NCBI GenBank assembly: GCA_023428695.1
Contig: JAEYWY010000034.1
Location: forward strand, 1-64,000
DNA length: 64,000 bases
Origin: Bacteroidota bacterium
GTDB taxonomy: Bacteria; Bacteroidota; Bacteroidia; Cytophagales; Cyclobacteriaceae
Direction: 5' to 3'
Part shown: positions 54,166 through 61,306 of the stretch, one piece after another
Position numbering within the stretch: the first letter of the stretch is position 1
Layout of the letters: each line of letters begins with the position of its first letter
Made by a program: the position numbers and the translations under genes
Notes under the pieces: model-generated
Database searches by the model: none
What the model saw: the letters and a program-made list of their open reading frames with translations, nothing else
Told to the model about the DNA's origin: nothing

Positions 54166-54870
54166 TTATTTGGAAAACCCGAGGTATACAGGCACAACGT
54201 CGATAAAGTTCGCGGACTTCACCGCGGACTTTGCAACTTGTTTGTACTGGTTGTAATGCAGCGTTGTGATGTGTGCATCGTACGCCGCTTTACTCTCATA
54301 AACTTCGAGTATTGAAACGCGTGTCGGATATTCCTTTTCAGCAACGGCATACATCAGAAGAACTCCAGGCTCGTCTTTTATTCCCGGCAGCATCACTGTT
54401 GTGCCCATATTGTTGTACTCCTCAATTGCATCCTTGTTTAGTTCAATCCTGATAAGTCGGACGAATACGCTGTCGGGGTTTACGTTGGAAAGTTTTGGTT
54501 TCTTATGGTAGAGTATCCGTTGTGCCGGAATCAGCTCAAGGTCTTTCACCATGTGGAGCGTTCCCGGTTTGTACTTCTGAAAGTGCGGGGTCGCCAGATG
54601 GGATCTGTATGAGAGTGAGTCGTCATACGTGTCGAAAAGAGTTACTCGCGTGGTGTTTTCCTTTTCAGCAACGCCGTACAACGTCAATACCCCTTGTTCC
54701 AACCGAACGGAAGCCCCAGTTTCTTCACGCAGGAATGCGTTGTAGCTGTCGATGTATGTCGAGTCTGCTTCAATTTCAGCAATCCTGACGACATAGTGTT
54801 TCTGTTGTGTTTTTCTGTACAGGAAATAAGTGATAATACCACAACGACAGAAAGAAGAGATCGAATGCAA
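54166..54870 (-). pseudogene. Two-domain antibiotic biosynthesis monooxygenase-like protein, signal sequence out of frame
   Basis: The 234-residue frame has two ABM-like ferredoxin folds ('YVVRIAEIEADSTYIDSYNA', 'FVRLIRIELNKDAIEEYNNM', each ending in 'HFQKYK' or 'HYNQYK'). Its N-terminus 'MHSISSFCRCGIITYF' is not a signal. The other frame from 54884 gives a good lipoprotein signal (CIRSLLSVVVVLSLISCTEK). One extra base in the A5/T5 run at 54810-54814 joins them as 'SCTEKTQQKHYVVRIAE'. Hence the gene is probably 54166-54884 with an apparent one-base deletion. Confidence 0.7.
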
Positions 54871-55098
54871 TCACAAATCCTCATTCATAAAACTGTGATG
54901 CCCTGACCGCAAGATAGTCGTCCTTTTTAGATGACGATTTAATGGATACCGTGAAAAACTGAACCTGGTCTGGCGAGGAAGGATGGAGGGAGCTTGGGTT
55001 TGGAGAGTCTACCCCTTTGATCTCACGCCCTGATTCCCTAATTTGACGGTGGCTGGGTTGTCTGGCTGGCAACGACGCAGTAACCGACTTTCTGATCG

Positions 55099-55677
55099 AT
55101 GTTCGAGAATCTCCTGAAAAGCATCAAGACCAAGGTTTCGTTTGCGGACGAAGATATCAATACGTTGAAACCGTTCTTCATCCCCAAGAAACTTCGGAAG
55201 CGTCAATATCTCCTGAACGCCGGGGATGTGTGCCAGTACATTACGTTCGTTGAGAAAGGATTGCTGCGTTCTTTCACGGTTGATGATAAAGGCAATGAAC
55301 ACGTCGTGCAATTCGCTATTGAAGGCTGGTGGATATCAGATATGGGAAGTTTCACGTCCGGTAAGGAAGCGATGTATAACATTGAGGCGCTTGAAGATTG
55401 TGAGTTACTTAACCTGACAAGACAGTCAATGGAAGAACTGCTTATCAAACTTCCTGTCATGGAACGTTTCTTCCGGATGCTTATGCAAAACAACATCGTT
55501 GCGCTTCAACGAAGGGTGATCGCCTATATGAGTCTTTCAGCTGAAGAAAAATACCTGAAACTTCTGGAAGTCGCTCCCGACATCATGACCCGCGCCTCGC
55601 AACAACACATCGCCTCATACCTCAGCATCACCCCCGAAACCCTGAGCCGCATACGCAAGAAAGTTTCACGCCGCTAG
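55099..55677 (+). CDS. Crp/Fnr-family transcriptional regulator
   Basis: 192 residues. An N-terminal cyclic-nucleotide-binding-like domain ('FFIPKKLRKRQYLLNAGDVC', 'ITFVEKGLLRSFTVDDKGNE') is followed by a C-terminal HTH ('ASQQHIASYLSITPETLSRI', 'RKKVSRR'). The recognition helix reads E-T-L-S-R, the E-x-x-S-R arrangement by which E. coli FNR recognises TTGAT; CRP has E-x-x-G-R. No FNR-type N-terminal cysteine cluster, so it does not carry an FNR Fe-S sensor. It is the likely controller of the three TTGAT-N4-ATCAA promoters downstream. Confidence 0.88.
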   Translation: MFENLLKSIKTKVSFADEDINTLKPFFIPKKLRKRQYLLNAGDVCQYITFVEKGLLRSFTVDDKGNEHVVQFAIEGWWISDMGSFTSGKEAMYNIEALEDCELLNLTRQSMEELLIKLPVMERFFRMLMQNNIVALQRRVIAYMSLSAEEKYLKLLEVAPDIMTRASQQHIASYLSITPETLSRIRKKVSRR

Positions 55678-55737
55678 GAATTTACAATTCCGGAATTTCT
55701 AATTCAAAATTGAACCGGGCAGTCATCGTTTCACCAG

Positions 55738-55790
55738 GGCCATCGGCTCGTTTCGATTTTGTAAGGACGGACTTCAGTCCGCCCGAGCCA
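55738..55790 (+). repeat. Solo copy of the 45-kb palindrome repeat
   Basis: The block GGCTCGTTTCGATTTTGTAA then GGACGGACTTCAGTCCGCCC matches the unit start of the tandem array at 45.3 kb. The rest of the 200-bp unit is not obvious. The following 200 bases (to about 55990) hold only a degenerate ATGAATCTCCACGCATTACC / GAAGAATCTCCACACATTCC phrase. Confidence 0.7.
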
Positions 55791-56006
55791 CGGTAGCGCT
55801 ATAGGTCGCGCAGCTCCACAGCCTGGGACGCCAGCCTCGGGGCGATGGATTGTCGTGAGTACGGCACGTCAGTTGACTCCCAATCGAAGGTAGCCCTGTA
55901 TGGCGTCACAACGGTGCGCAACGATGAATCTCCACGCATTACCGATTGGCACTACGCTTCTGAAGAATCTCCACACATTCCTCCCATTGTCACACGTCGG
56001 GCGTTC

Positions 56007-56072
56007 TTGATCCAGATCAACTTCTTTCTTATTTCTTATCAATATCCTTACTACACCGACACCGTACTTTTG
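56007..56072 (+). promoter_or_regulatory. FNR-type box and -7 element, promoter of the DODA gene
   Basis: TTGAT-CCAG-ATCAA (56007-56020), then exactly 44 bases, then TACTTTTG (56065-56072). No TTTG stands at -33, as expected for an activator-dependent promoter. The box centre falls near -62, the class I position. The GTG start is 46 bases after the -7 element. Confidence 0.75.
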
Positions 56073-56118
56073 TATAAGATACTGACCTATTATCGGCATC
56101 GCATCAAACATCTGCAAC

Positions 56119-57006
56119 GTGAATCGAAACACATTTCTGAAATCGCTGGCGCTGCTGCCATTAACGGGAGGAATTATGAAACTACAGGCACTCAACAAGA
56201 TGACAGAACCGCTGAAGAGCACCCGCAAGATGTCCGTGCTCTTCCTTGGACATGGCAGTCCCATGAATGCTATCGAGGAGAACGAATTCGTCACCGGTTT
56301 CAGAAACGCTGCGAAAGACATTCCGACACCGCAGGCAATCTTGTGTGTCTCCGCCCATTGGGAAACGAAGGGTACGTTTGTCACAGCCATGGAAAAGCCA
56401 ACCACAATCCACGACTTTGGTGGCTTCCCGAAAGCATTGTTTGATGTACAATATCCAGCGTCAGGCAGCCCTGCGTTGGCGATGGAGACAAAACAGATCA
56501 TCACAAAAACAGAAGTACACCTCGACGACAAGTGGGGTCTCGATCACGGTGCGTGGAGTGTGATCAAGCATATGTATCCCAATGCGAATATTCCCGTGAT
56601 TCAGCTGAGTCTCGACTATCGTCAGACGCCGCAGTATCATTATGAGCTTGCGAAAGAGTTGGCAAGCCTGCGTGAGAAGGGCGTGTTGATTATCGGAAGT
56701 GGAAATATGGTCCATAATCTGGGCATGGTTTCATGGCAGCACCTTGACAAGGTGTTTGCGTATGACTGGGCCCTGGAAGCGAGTGGAAAGATGAAGGACT
56801 TTATTTTGAATGATCGTCACAAAGATTTGATAGCGTTCAATTCACATGGAAGGGCTTACAGCATGGCCATTCCATCACCCGAACACTACCTGCCGTTGTT
56901 ATATACGATGGCGTTGAAGGAAGAGAATGACAACGTGAGTCTGTTTAACGACAAACCGGTTGCCGGTGCACTCACAATGACGTCTGTAAAAATTGAAAGC
57001 ACATAG
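56119..57006 (+). CDS. 4,5-DOPA dioxygenase-like extradiol enzyme
   Basis: 295 residues from a GTG; the N-terminus NRNTFLKSLALLPLTGG is conserved-looking in Bacteroidota YgiD-type proteins, so the GTG is preferred over the inner ATG at 56176. LigB-fold class III extradiol dioxygenase: metal-binding histidines in 'LFLGHGSPMNAI', 'HGAWSVIKHMYP' and 'GSGNMVHNLG', and the 'SAHWETKGTFVT' motif. It would open a catechol ring or act on a related quinol. First gene under a TTGAT-N4-ATCAA promoter. Confidence 0.88.
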   Translation: MNRNTFLKSLALLPLTGGIMKLQALNKMTEPLKSTRKMSVLFLGHGSPMNAIEENEFVTGFRNAAKDIPTPQAILCVSAHWETKGTFVTAMEKPTTIHDFGGFPKALFDVQYPASGSPALAMETKQIITKTEVHLDDKWGLDHGAWSVIKHMYPNANIPVIQLSLDYRQTPQYHYELAKELASLREKGVLIIGSGNMVHNLGMVSWQHLDKVFAYDWALEASGKMKDFILNDRHKDLIAFNSHGRAYSMAIPSPEHYLPLLYTMALKEENDNVSLFNDKPVAGALTMTSVKIEST

Positions 57007-57047
57007 AACTTGGTTGCCCATCCTGTCAGTTTCTACTGACGACCAAG

Positions 57048-57119
57048 AAGCACTTGATACAGATCAAGTGCTTTCTTGTTTTATGTCAATGCCAATCGGA
57101 GAGGGTAAGCGTAATTTTG
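57048..57119 (+). promoter_or_regulatory. FNR-type box and -7 element, promoter of the NADP-binding gene
   Basis: TTGAT-ACAG-ATCAA (57054-57067), 44 bases, TAATTTTG (57112-57119). The box extends to AAGCACTTGAT/ATCAAGTGCTT (57048-57073) followed by TCTTGTTTT, so it could also end the upstream transcript as a terminator; both roles may coexist. Confidence 0.75.
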
Positions 57120-57140
57120 TTTTATCAATACGAAGAGATT

Positions 57141-57797
57141 ATGGCAAACATCAAAACAATTGCGATTGTGGGGGCGGCAAGCAAGGTGGGTTCCGCTATT
57201 GCGCGAAGCCTCCAGGGGAAGTACACACTTCTGCTGATGTCATCAGACAATGCAGCTGTAGAAGATCTGAAAAGTGAGTTAAGCAACTCCTCCGCAGAGG
57301 TCTATGCATTGAGTTGTGCGAAAGACGCTGCATGGGAGGCCGATATCATTATCGTTGCTACTCCTTATTCAGAGGACCGCAAAGTGGCCGACAAGATAAA
57401 AGACGTTGCTGTTGGCAAGATTGTAATCAGCGTATCGAATCCTCTGGATGATTCCAATAACCCGGGTATTCCCGACGACAGCAGTGCAGCTGAGGAACTT
57501 CAGAGGTTGCTGCCTCATTCCAAAGTTGTGAAGACGTTCAATACCTCGTTTGCAGCTGAGTTCATGACTACTGTGAGGGATGGAAAAATGGTGGACGCAT
57601 TTATCGCCGGCAATAACAGTGATGCGGTCGATACGGCTTCAAGAGTGGTAGCATCGGCGGGATTTAAACCCGTTGTCGTTGGCGATCTTACAATGAGCAG
57701 GACTCTTGAAAGGATGCAGCTAACGCTGAGACGGATGTTATTGCGGAACGATATCTCAATCATGGCGGGAATGTCTTCCAATCCGCAAAGCGCTTGA
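57141..57797 (+). CDS. NADPH-dependent F420 reductase-like NAD(P)-binding protein
   Basis: 218 residues. Rossmann start 'IKTIAIVGAASKVGSAIARS', then 'EADIIIVATPYSEDRKVADK' and 'GKIVISVSNPLDD', 'KVVKTFNTSFAAEFM', 'DAFIAGNNSDAVDTASRVVA', the pattern of F420H2:NADP oxidoreductase-like (and STEAP-like) dinucleotide-binding proteins. The start at 57141 is chosen because the frame upstream crosses the promoter. Second target of the predicted regulator. Confidence 0.85.
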   Translation: MANIKTIAIVGAASKVGSAIARSLQGKYTLLLMSSDNAAVEDLKSELSNSSAEVYALSCAKDAAWEADIIIVATPYSEDRKVADKIKDVAVGKIVISVSNPLDDSNNPGIPDDSSAAEELQRLLPHSKVVKTFNTSFAAEFMTTVRDGKMVDAFIAGNNSDAVDTASRVVASAGFKPVVVGDLTMSRTLERMQLTLRRMLLRNDISIMAGMSSNPQSA

Positions 57798-57859
57798 TCT
57801 GAATCAAGTTTGTTCTTATCAAGGATCAATGCCTGCCTGGACACATGACAGTAACTTTG
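57794..57859 (+). promoter_or_regulatory. FNR-type box and -7 element, promoter of the YceI gene
   Basis: TTGAT-CTGA-ATCAA (57794-57807), 44 bases, TAACTTTG (57852-57859). The box overlaps the last codon of the preceding gene. Same geometry as the other two promoters. Confidence 0.75.
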
Positions 57860-57899
57860 TATCGGATAAACTAATAATATGAATCTAAAACACAGCACT

Positions 57900-58460
57900 A
57901 TGGAAACTACACTCAGAAAAGAAGCAACAAAAACAAAATGGACGTTGGACATTTCCCACAGCGAGCTATCATTTAAAGTTCGTCACATGATGATTACGAA
58001 TGTGAAGGGATCATTCGAAAAGTTTGATGCATCGGTTATTTCAAAAGGAGCTGACTTCAGTGAGGCAGAAATTGACGTAACGATTGATGCAGCATCAATT
58101 CATACTGGTGATGAACAACGCGATGGCCATTTGAAGTCAGCTGACTTTTTCGAAGTCGACAAATTCCCGTCGCTTTCATTCAAAGGCACGTCGCTCCGCA
58201 AGGTTGACGAGGAGGAATATGAGCTGAAAGGTATTCTTGAAATCAAAGGTGTGAAGAAGGAAGTTGTTCTTGAAGTTGAATTTGGTGGCATCAACAAAGA
58301 TCCCTGGGGAAATGAAAAGGCTGGCTTTTCGGTAGAAGGCAAGATCAATAGAAAAGATTTCGGCCTGTCCTGGAACGCTGCTCTTGAAACGGGCGGGGTA
58401 CTGGTCAGCGAGGAAGTGAAGATTTCAGCTGAAGTCCAGTTTGTTAAGCAGGTCGGATAG
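57900..58460 (+). CDS. YceI-family protein
   Basis: 186 residues from the ATG at 57900 (an ATG at 57879 is also in frame). YceI lipocalin-like barrel: 'WTLDISHSELSFKVRHMMIT', 'VKGSFEKFDASV', 'HLKSADFFEVDKFPSLSFKG', 'FGLSWNAALETGGVLVSEEV'. No signal peptide, so cytoplasmic. YceI proteins bind isoprenoid-type quinones or other lipids, which fits a redox or stress regulon. Confidence 0.9.
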   Translation: METTLRKEATKTKWTLDISHSELSFKVRHMMITNVKGSFEKFDASVISKGADFSEAEIDVTIDAASIHTGDEQRDGHLKSADFFEVDKFPSLSFKGTSLRKVDEEEYELKGILEIKGVKKEVVLEVEFGGINKDPWGNEKAGFSVEGKINRKDFGLSWNAALETGGVLVSEEVKISAEVQFVKQVG

Positions 58461-58473
58461 GTTATTCCGACCT
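58451..58473 (+). other. Inverted repeat between YceI and SDR genes
   Basis: AGGTCGGA and TCCGACCT pair perfectly around 7 bases, overlapping the YceI stop. No T-run follows. Probably an mRNA hairpin that protects or partly ends the YceI message before the SDR gene 49 bases downstream. Confidence 0.45.
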
Positions 58474-58508
58474 CGTATCAGAATTATGTTTCACTTAAAA
58501 CCCAAAGT

Positions 58509-59297
58509 ATGAGCTTAGAAAATAAATCGATAATAATAACAGGCGCTGCAATGGGTCTTGGATTAGCAACCGCTAAGGAATTGGCAGGTCGCGGAGCCAA
58601 TCTGACGCTGGTCGACTTCAACGAGAAGTCGCTTGCGTCTGCAGTCGCGGAAATAAAAGAGGAATACCCCTCAGTGAAGGTGGTGGCCGTCACCGGTGAC
58701 GCTTCGAAGGAAGACGACGTTCAGAAATATGTGGACGAAGCGTTGAAAGCCTTTGGCCGGATTGATGGTCTTTATAATAACGCCGGCATCGAGGGACGCC
58801 AGGCACCGATAACGGAGTACGATGTCGACGTGTTTCGAAGGGTGCTGGACGTGAACGTACTGGGTGTCTATTTTGGAATGCGTTACGTAATACCCGTGAT
58901 GCAGGAACAAAAGTATGGCCGCATCGTAAACGTGGCTTCCGTGGGGGGACTAAGAGGGGTGATAAATCAGGTAGCCTATGTTTCCAGTAAACATGCCGTT
59001 AGCGGCATGACAAAGAACGCGGCACTCGAGTACGGTCAGGATGGTATCGTTACAAACGCTATCGCGCCTGGCGCTATCCTCACACCAATGGTTGCTGAAG
59101 CCTTCAGACAGGTCAACCCTGGAGATCCGAAGAAGGCAGAGTCGGAATACGCACAGCGCAACCCGACAAAACGGTTAGGGCTTCCTAAGGAAGTAGCGAA
59201 GGTTGTCGCCTTCCTCCTGAGTGACAGTGCTTCCTATGTCAGCGGGCAAACCCTTGCCATTGACGGAGGTGAGTCTAACGTTTACGGTAACGCTTGA
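58509..59297 (+). CDS. SDR-family oxidoreductase
   Basis: 262 residues with the classical SDR motifs: 'IIITGAAMGLGLATAKELA' (cofactor), 'NNAGIEG', catalytic serine in 'VNVASVGGLRG', 'AYVSSKHAV' (Y-x-x-x-K), 'AIAPGAILTPM', and 'ASYVSGQTLAIDGGE' at the end. 'LVDFNE' after strand 2 suggests NAD(H). No TTGAT box of its own; it probably belongs to the YceI transcript. Confidence 0.92.
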   Translation: MSLENKSIIITGAAMGLGLATAKELAGRGANLTLVDFNEKSLASAVAEIKEEYPSVKVVAVTGDASKEDDVQKYVDEALKAFGRIDGLYNNAGIEGRQAPITEYDVDVFRRVLDVNVLGVYFGMRYVIPVMQEQKYGRIVNVASVGGLRGVINQVAYVSSKHAVSGMTKNAALEYGQDGIVTNAIAPGAILTPMVAEAFRQVNPGDPKKAESEYAQRNPTKRLGLPKEVAKVVAFLLSDSASYVSGQTLAIDGGESNVYGNA

Positions 59298-59523
59298 CAG
59301 GAAGTAAAGTGAAAGACACAGTAAAGATACAGTGCAGAAAGGAAGTAGGGTAGTTGAGGCGATGGGTTTGGGCCTCGCTATTGAACGCGAGCGAAGGATG
59401 TAGTCGCGGTTATGATGTGGTGTTGGATGTGGGGAGAGTGCGTTTAGGATACGTAGAGCGACAACGTCCTTCCTCCGTTCATTTAGTTTCTCGTCTTCTT
59501 ATGAAGACGTCGCAATAAAAAAG

Positions 59524-59554
59524 ATCCCCGCCGGATATGCTGGCGGGGATTTTT
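59524..59554. terminator. Bidirectional intrinsic terminator
   Basis: ATCCCCGCC (59524-59532) and GGCGGGGAT (59542-59550) form a 9-base GC-rich stem with TTTTT on the plus side and AAAAAAG before it, so it serves both the SDR gene (plus) and the convergent secreted-protein gene (minus). The 225 bases before it hold no gene. Confidence 0.85.
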
Positions 59555-59569
59555 AGTTTGATTCGAATG

Positions 59570-60547
59570 CTATTTGCTATTTTTGGCGACCACCTTTTTC
59601 ATTGTGAGTGCCGCCGTTTCGGCAAAGATTGACATCAGGTCGCCGATTCCGTCATAGTTCTCATTGGATATTACAGCACCCTTTTTCTTCAGGTCGGCAA
59701 TTTTCACGGGTTTGAAAGCATTGTAATACGCGGAAAAGTAAACCAATCCTTCCTGGTAGCCTGCGCCCGCTGCGCCTATGTACTTCTTGTTTTCACGTGG
59801 CACGGGATTCGGACCATTGATCGTGCTGGTGATGTTGGAAAACGTCACCGTCTTGCCGTCGTAGCCAACGTAAAGAGCGATGCTCATGACCGCGTCAACG
59901 CCGAGGTTACGCGTTAACTCATCACCAAGGGAAATAGAGCGTTTGAAATCAGCTGCAGCTGATGCGTCCAAACCACGATAGTAGTCGGCGCACACTGCTG
60001 TACCACTGCTTTTTTGTTCCAGGCCACTGAGGAAACTTCCGAGTTTTGAAATTTGTGGCTGAAACTTGTTATAGTAGAAATCGCGTTTTTCTTCGGTGTT
60101 CAGGTATTCATCCGGTGTCAGCAATGTGATGCCGTGTGACTTGAAAGTAGCCTTCAATTTGCCGATACCTTCCTGGTGTAACATGTTGGCAAAGTAGTTT
60201 CCCCCTGCCTCAGAGAGTTTGAAATTGTATACTGATGTCGTTGACGTCGTAATACCGGCGGCCCCGTGGCTTGATTTTGACGTGGTTGCGTAACTCATTC
60301 CAGGATCATACACATAGAAGGTGATCAGGGCAATGGTTTTTGGTATCTGTTCTTCGGAAGTCAGATATGGGTTCATTCCATGTCCGTCCTTGAAGCAAAA
60401 CGTCCCGGGGAACTGCTTCATGAGATTTTTCTGGATCTTGTCTTTGCCCGTTTTGTCTACGAGCTCCCTGATGGAGGATTGCGCAAGCGCGTGACCACCG
60501 ATGGCAAGCAGTCCGACACACAGGAATAGTTTGATCTTTGTTGTCAT
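59570..60547 (-). CDS. Secreted protein, unknown function
   Basis: 325 residues: signal peptide (…IGGHALAQ), an alpha/beta region ('KTIALITFYVYDPGMSYATT', 'NYFANMLHQEGIGKLKATFK') and a C-terminal part 'LTRNLGVDAVMSIALYVGYD', 'GPNPVPRENKKYIGAAGAGY'. The layout resembles lipoproteins in which a flexible Gly/Ser-rich segment joins two domains. No family recognised; 89 bases downstream of the RR gene in the same direction. Confidence 0.6.
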   Translation of the reverse strand: MTTKIKLFLCVGLLAIGGHALAQSSIRELVDKTGKDKIQKNLMKQFPGTFCFKDGHGMNPYLTSEEQIPKTIALITFYVYDPGMSYATTSKSSHGAAGITTSTTSVYNFKLSEAGGNYFANMLHQEGIGKLKATFKSHGITLLTPDEYLNTEEKRDFYYNKFQPQISKLGSFLSGLEQKSSGTAVCADYYRGLDASAAADFKRSISLGDELTRNLGVDAVMSIALYVGYDGKTVTFSNITSTINGPNPVPRENKKYIGAAGAGYQEGLVYFSAYYNAFKPVKIADLKKKGAVISNENYDGIGDLMSIFAETAALTMKKVVAKNSK

Positions 60548-60636
60548 AGTCGATGATTTGATTTTTTATGACATCAAAGTTCTCTAATGTAGCCGTTTGA
60601 CTCAATCACACTTTCGTTTGATTTTTTGGCTCCGGG

Positions 60637-61263
60637 CTACTTACCGTAAACTTTGTTCAGGGCGTCGGTTCGGCTGGATACCTGCAGTTTTTCATAGATA
60701 TGATGAACATGCGACCGGACTGTTTCGAGGCTCACAAACAGCTTGTCGGCAATTTCCTTGTATCGGTACCCGCGCGCGAGGTGTTCAAGTATCTCGGATT
60801 CGCGTTTGGTAAGGTTGTATTCTGATTGCCTGATATCCACGCCATGGAATGATGCGATGACCTTCCGGGCTATGCTGCTGCTCATCGGCGAACCTCCATT
60901 GTGGATGTCGCAGATTGCCTGTATCAATTGTTGTGGGGTAGCGGTTTTAAGAATGTAGCCACTAGCTCCGGCTTTCAGCGCCTGGAAGATTTTGTCATCG
61001 TCTTCGAATGTCGTCCACATCATGAACTGCATTGCCGGAAACCGGACTTTCAATTTTTGGATGCATTCGATTCCGCTTTGTCCGGGTAACCCGATGTCTA
61101 CCAGCGCAACGTCGGCATTCAGTGTTTCTGCAACAGCCATGAAGTCTTCTGCATTGCTGAACGTGGGCAGCACCTTTATTTCTTCACTGGCAGACAGGGT
61201 GGCACTTATCCCCCTAAGGAGCTCGTTGTCATCCTCTACTATGGTTACGCGAATGGGTTTCAT
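60637..61263 (-). CDS. NarL/LuxR-type response regulator
   Basis: 208 residues from the ATG at 61263 (61278 adds five residues). Receiver: 'VTIVEDDNELLRGI', Asp in 'VALVDIGLPGQSGIE', Lys in 'YILKTATP'. LuxR HTH: 'LTKRESEILEHLARGYRYKE', 'ETVRSHVHHIYEKLQVSSRT'. Same architecture as the regulator at 12.2 kb, so the two pairs are paralogous. Confidence 0.92.
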   Translation of the reverse strand: MKPIRVTIVEDDNELLRGISATLSASEEIKVLPTFSNAEDFMAVAETLNADVALVDIGLPGQSGIECIQKLKVRFPAMQFMMWTTFEDDDKIFQALKAGASGYILKTATPQQLIQAICDIHNGGSPMSSSIARKVIASFHGVDIRQSEYNLTKRESEILEHLARGYRYKEIADKLFVSLETVRSHVHHIYEKLQVSSRTDALNKVYGK

Positions 61264-61306
61264 TGATTGTATTTGCAAGATTCGAAGATCGTGGTATTAC
61301 CCGCAA

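Noticed and set aside
55869..56531. 220-codon minus-strand frame upstream of and inside the DODA gene
   Set aside because: Half lies antisense to the DODA gene and the rest covers the predicted promoter and a degenerate intergenic phrase; no recognisable domain.
57048..57083. The 11-base hairpin after the DODA gene as only a terminator
   Set aside because: It does resemble one, but the same core occurs at 56007 where no gene ends, and all three have the same spacing to a -7 element, so the operator reading explains more.
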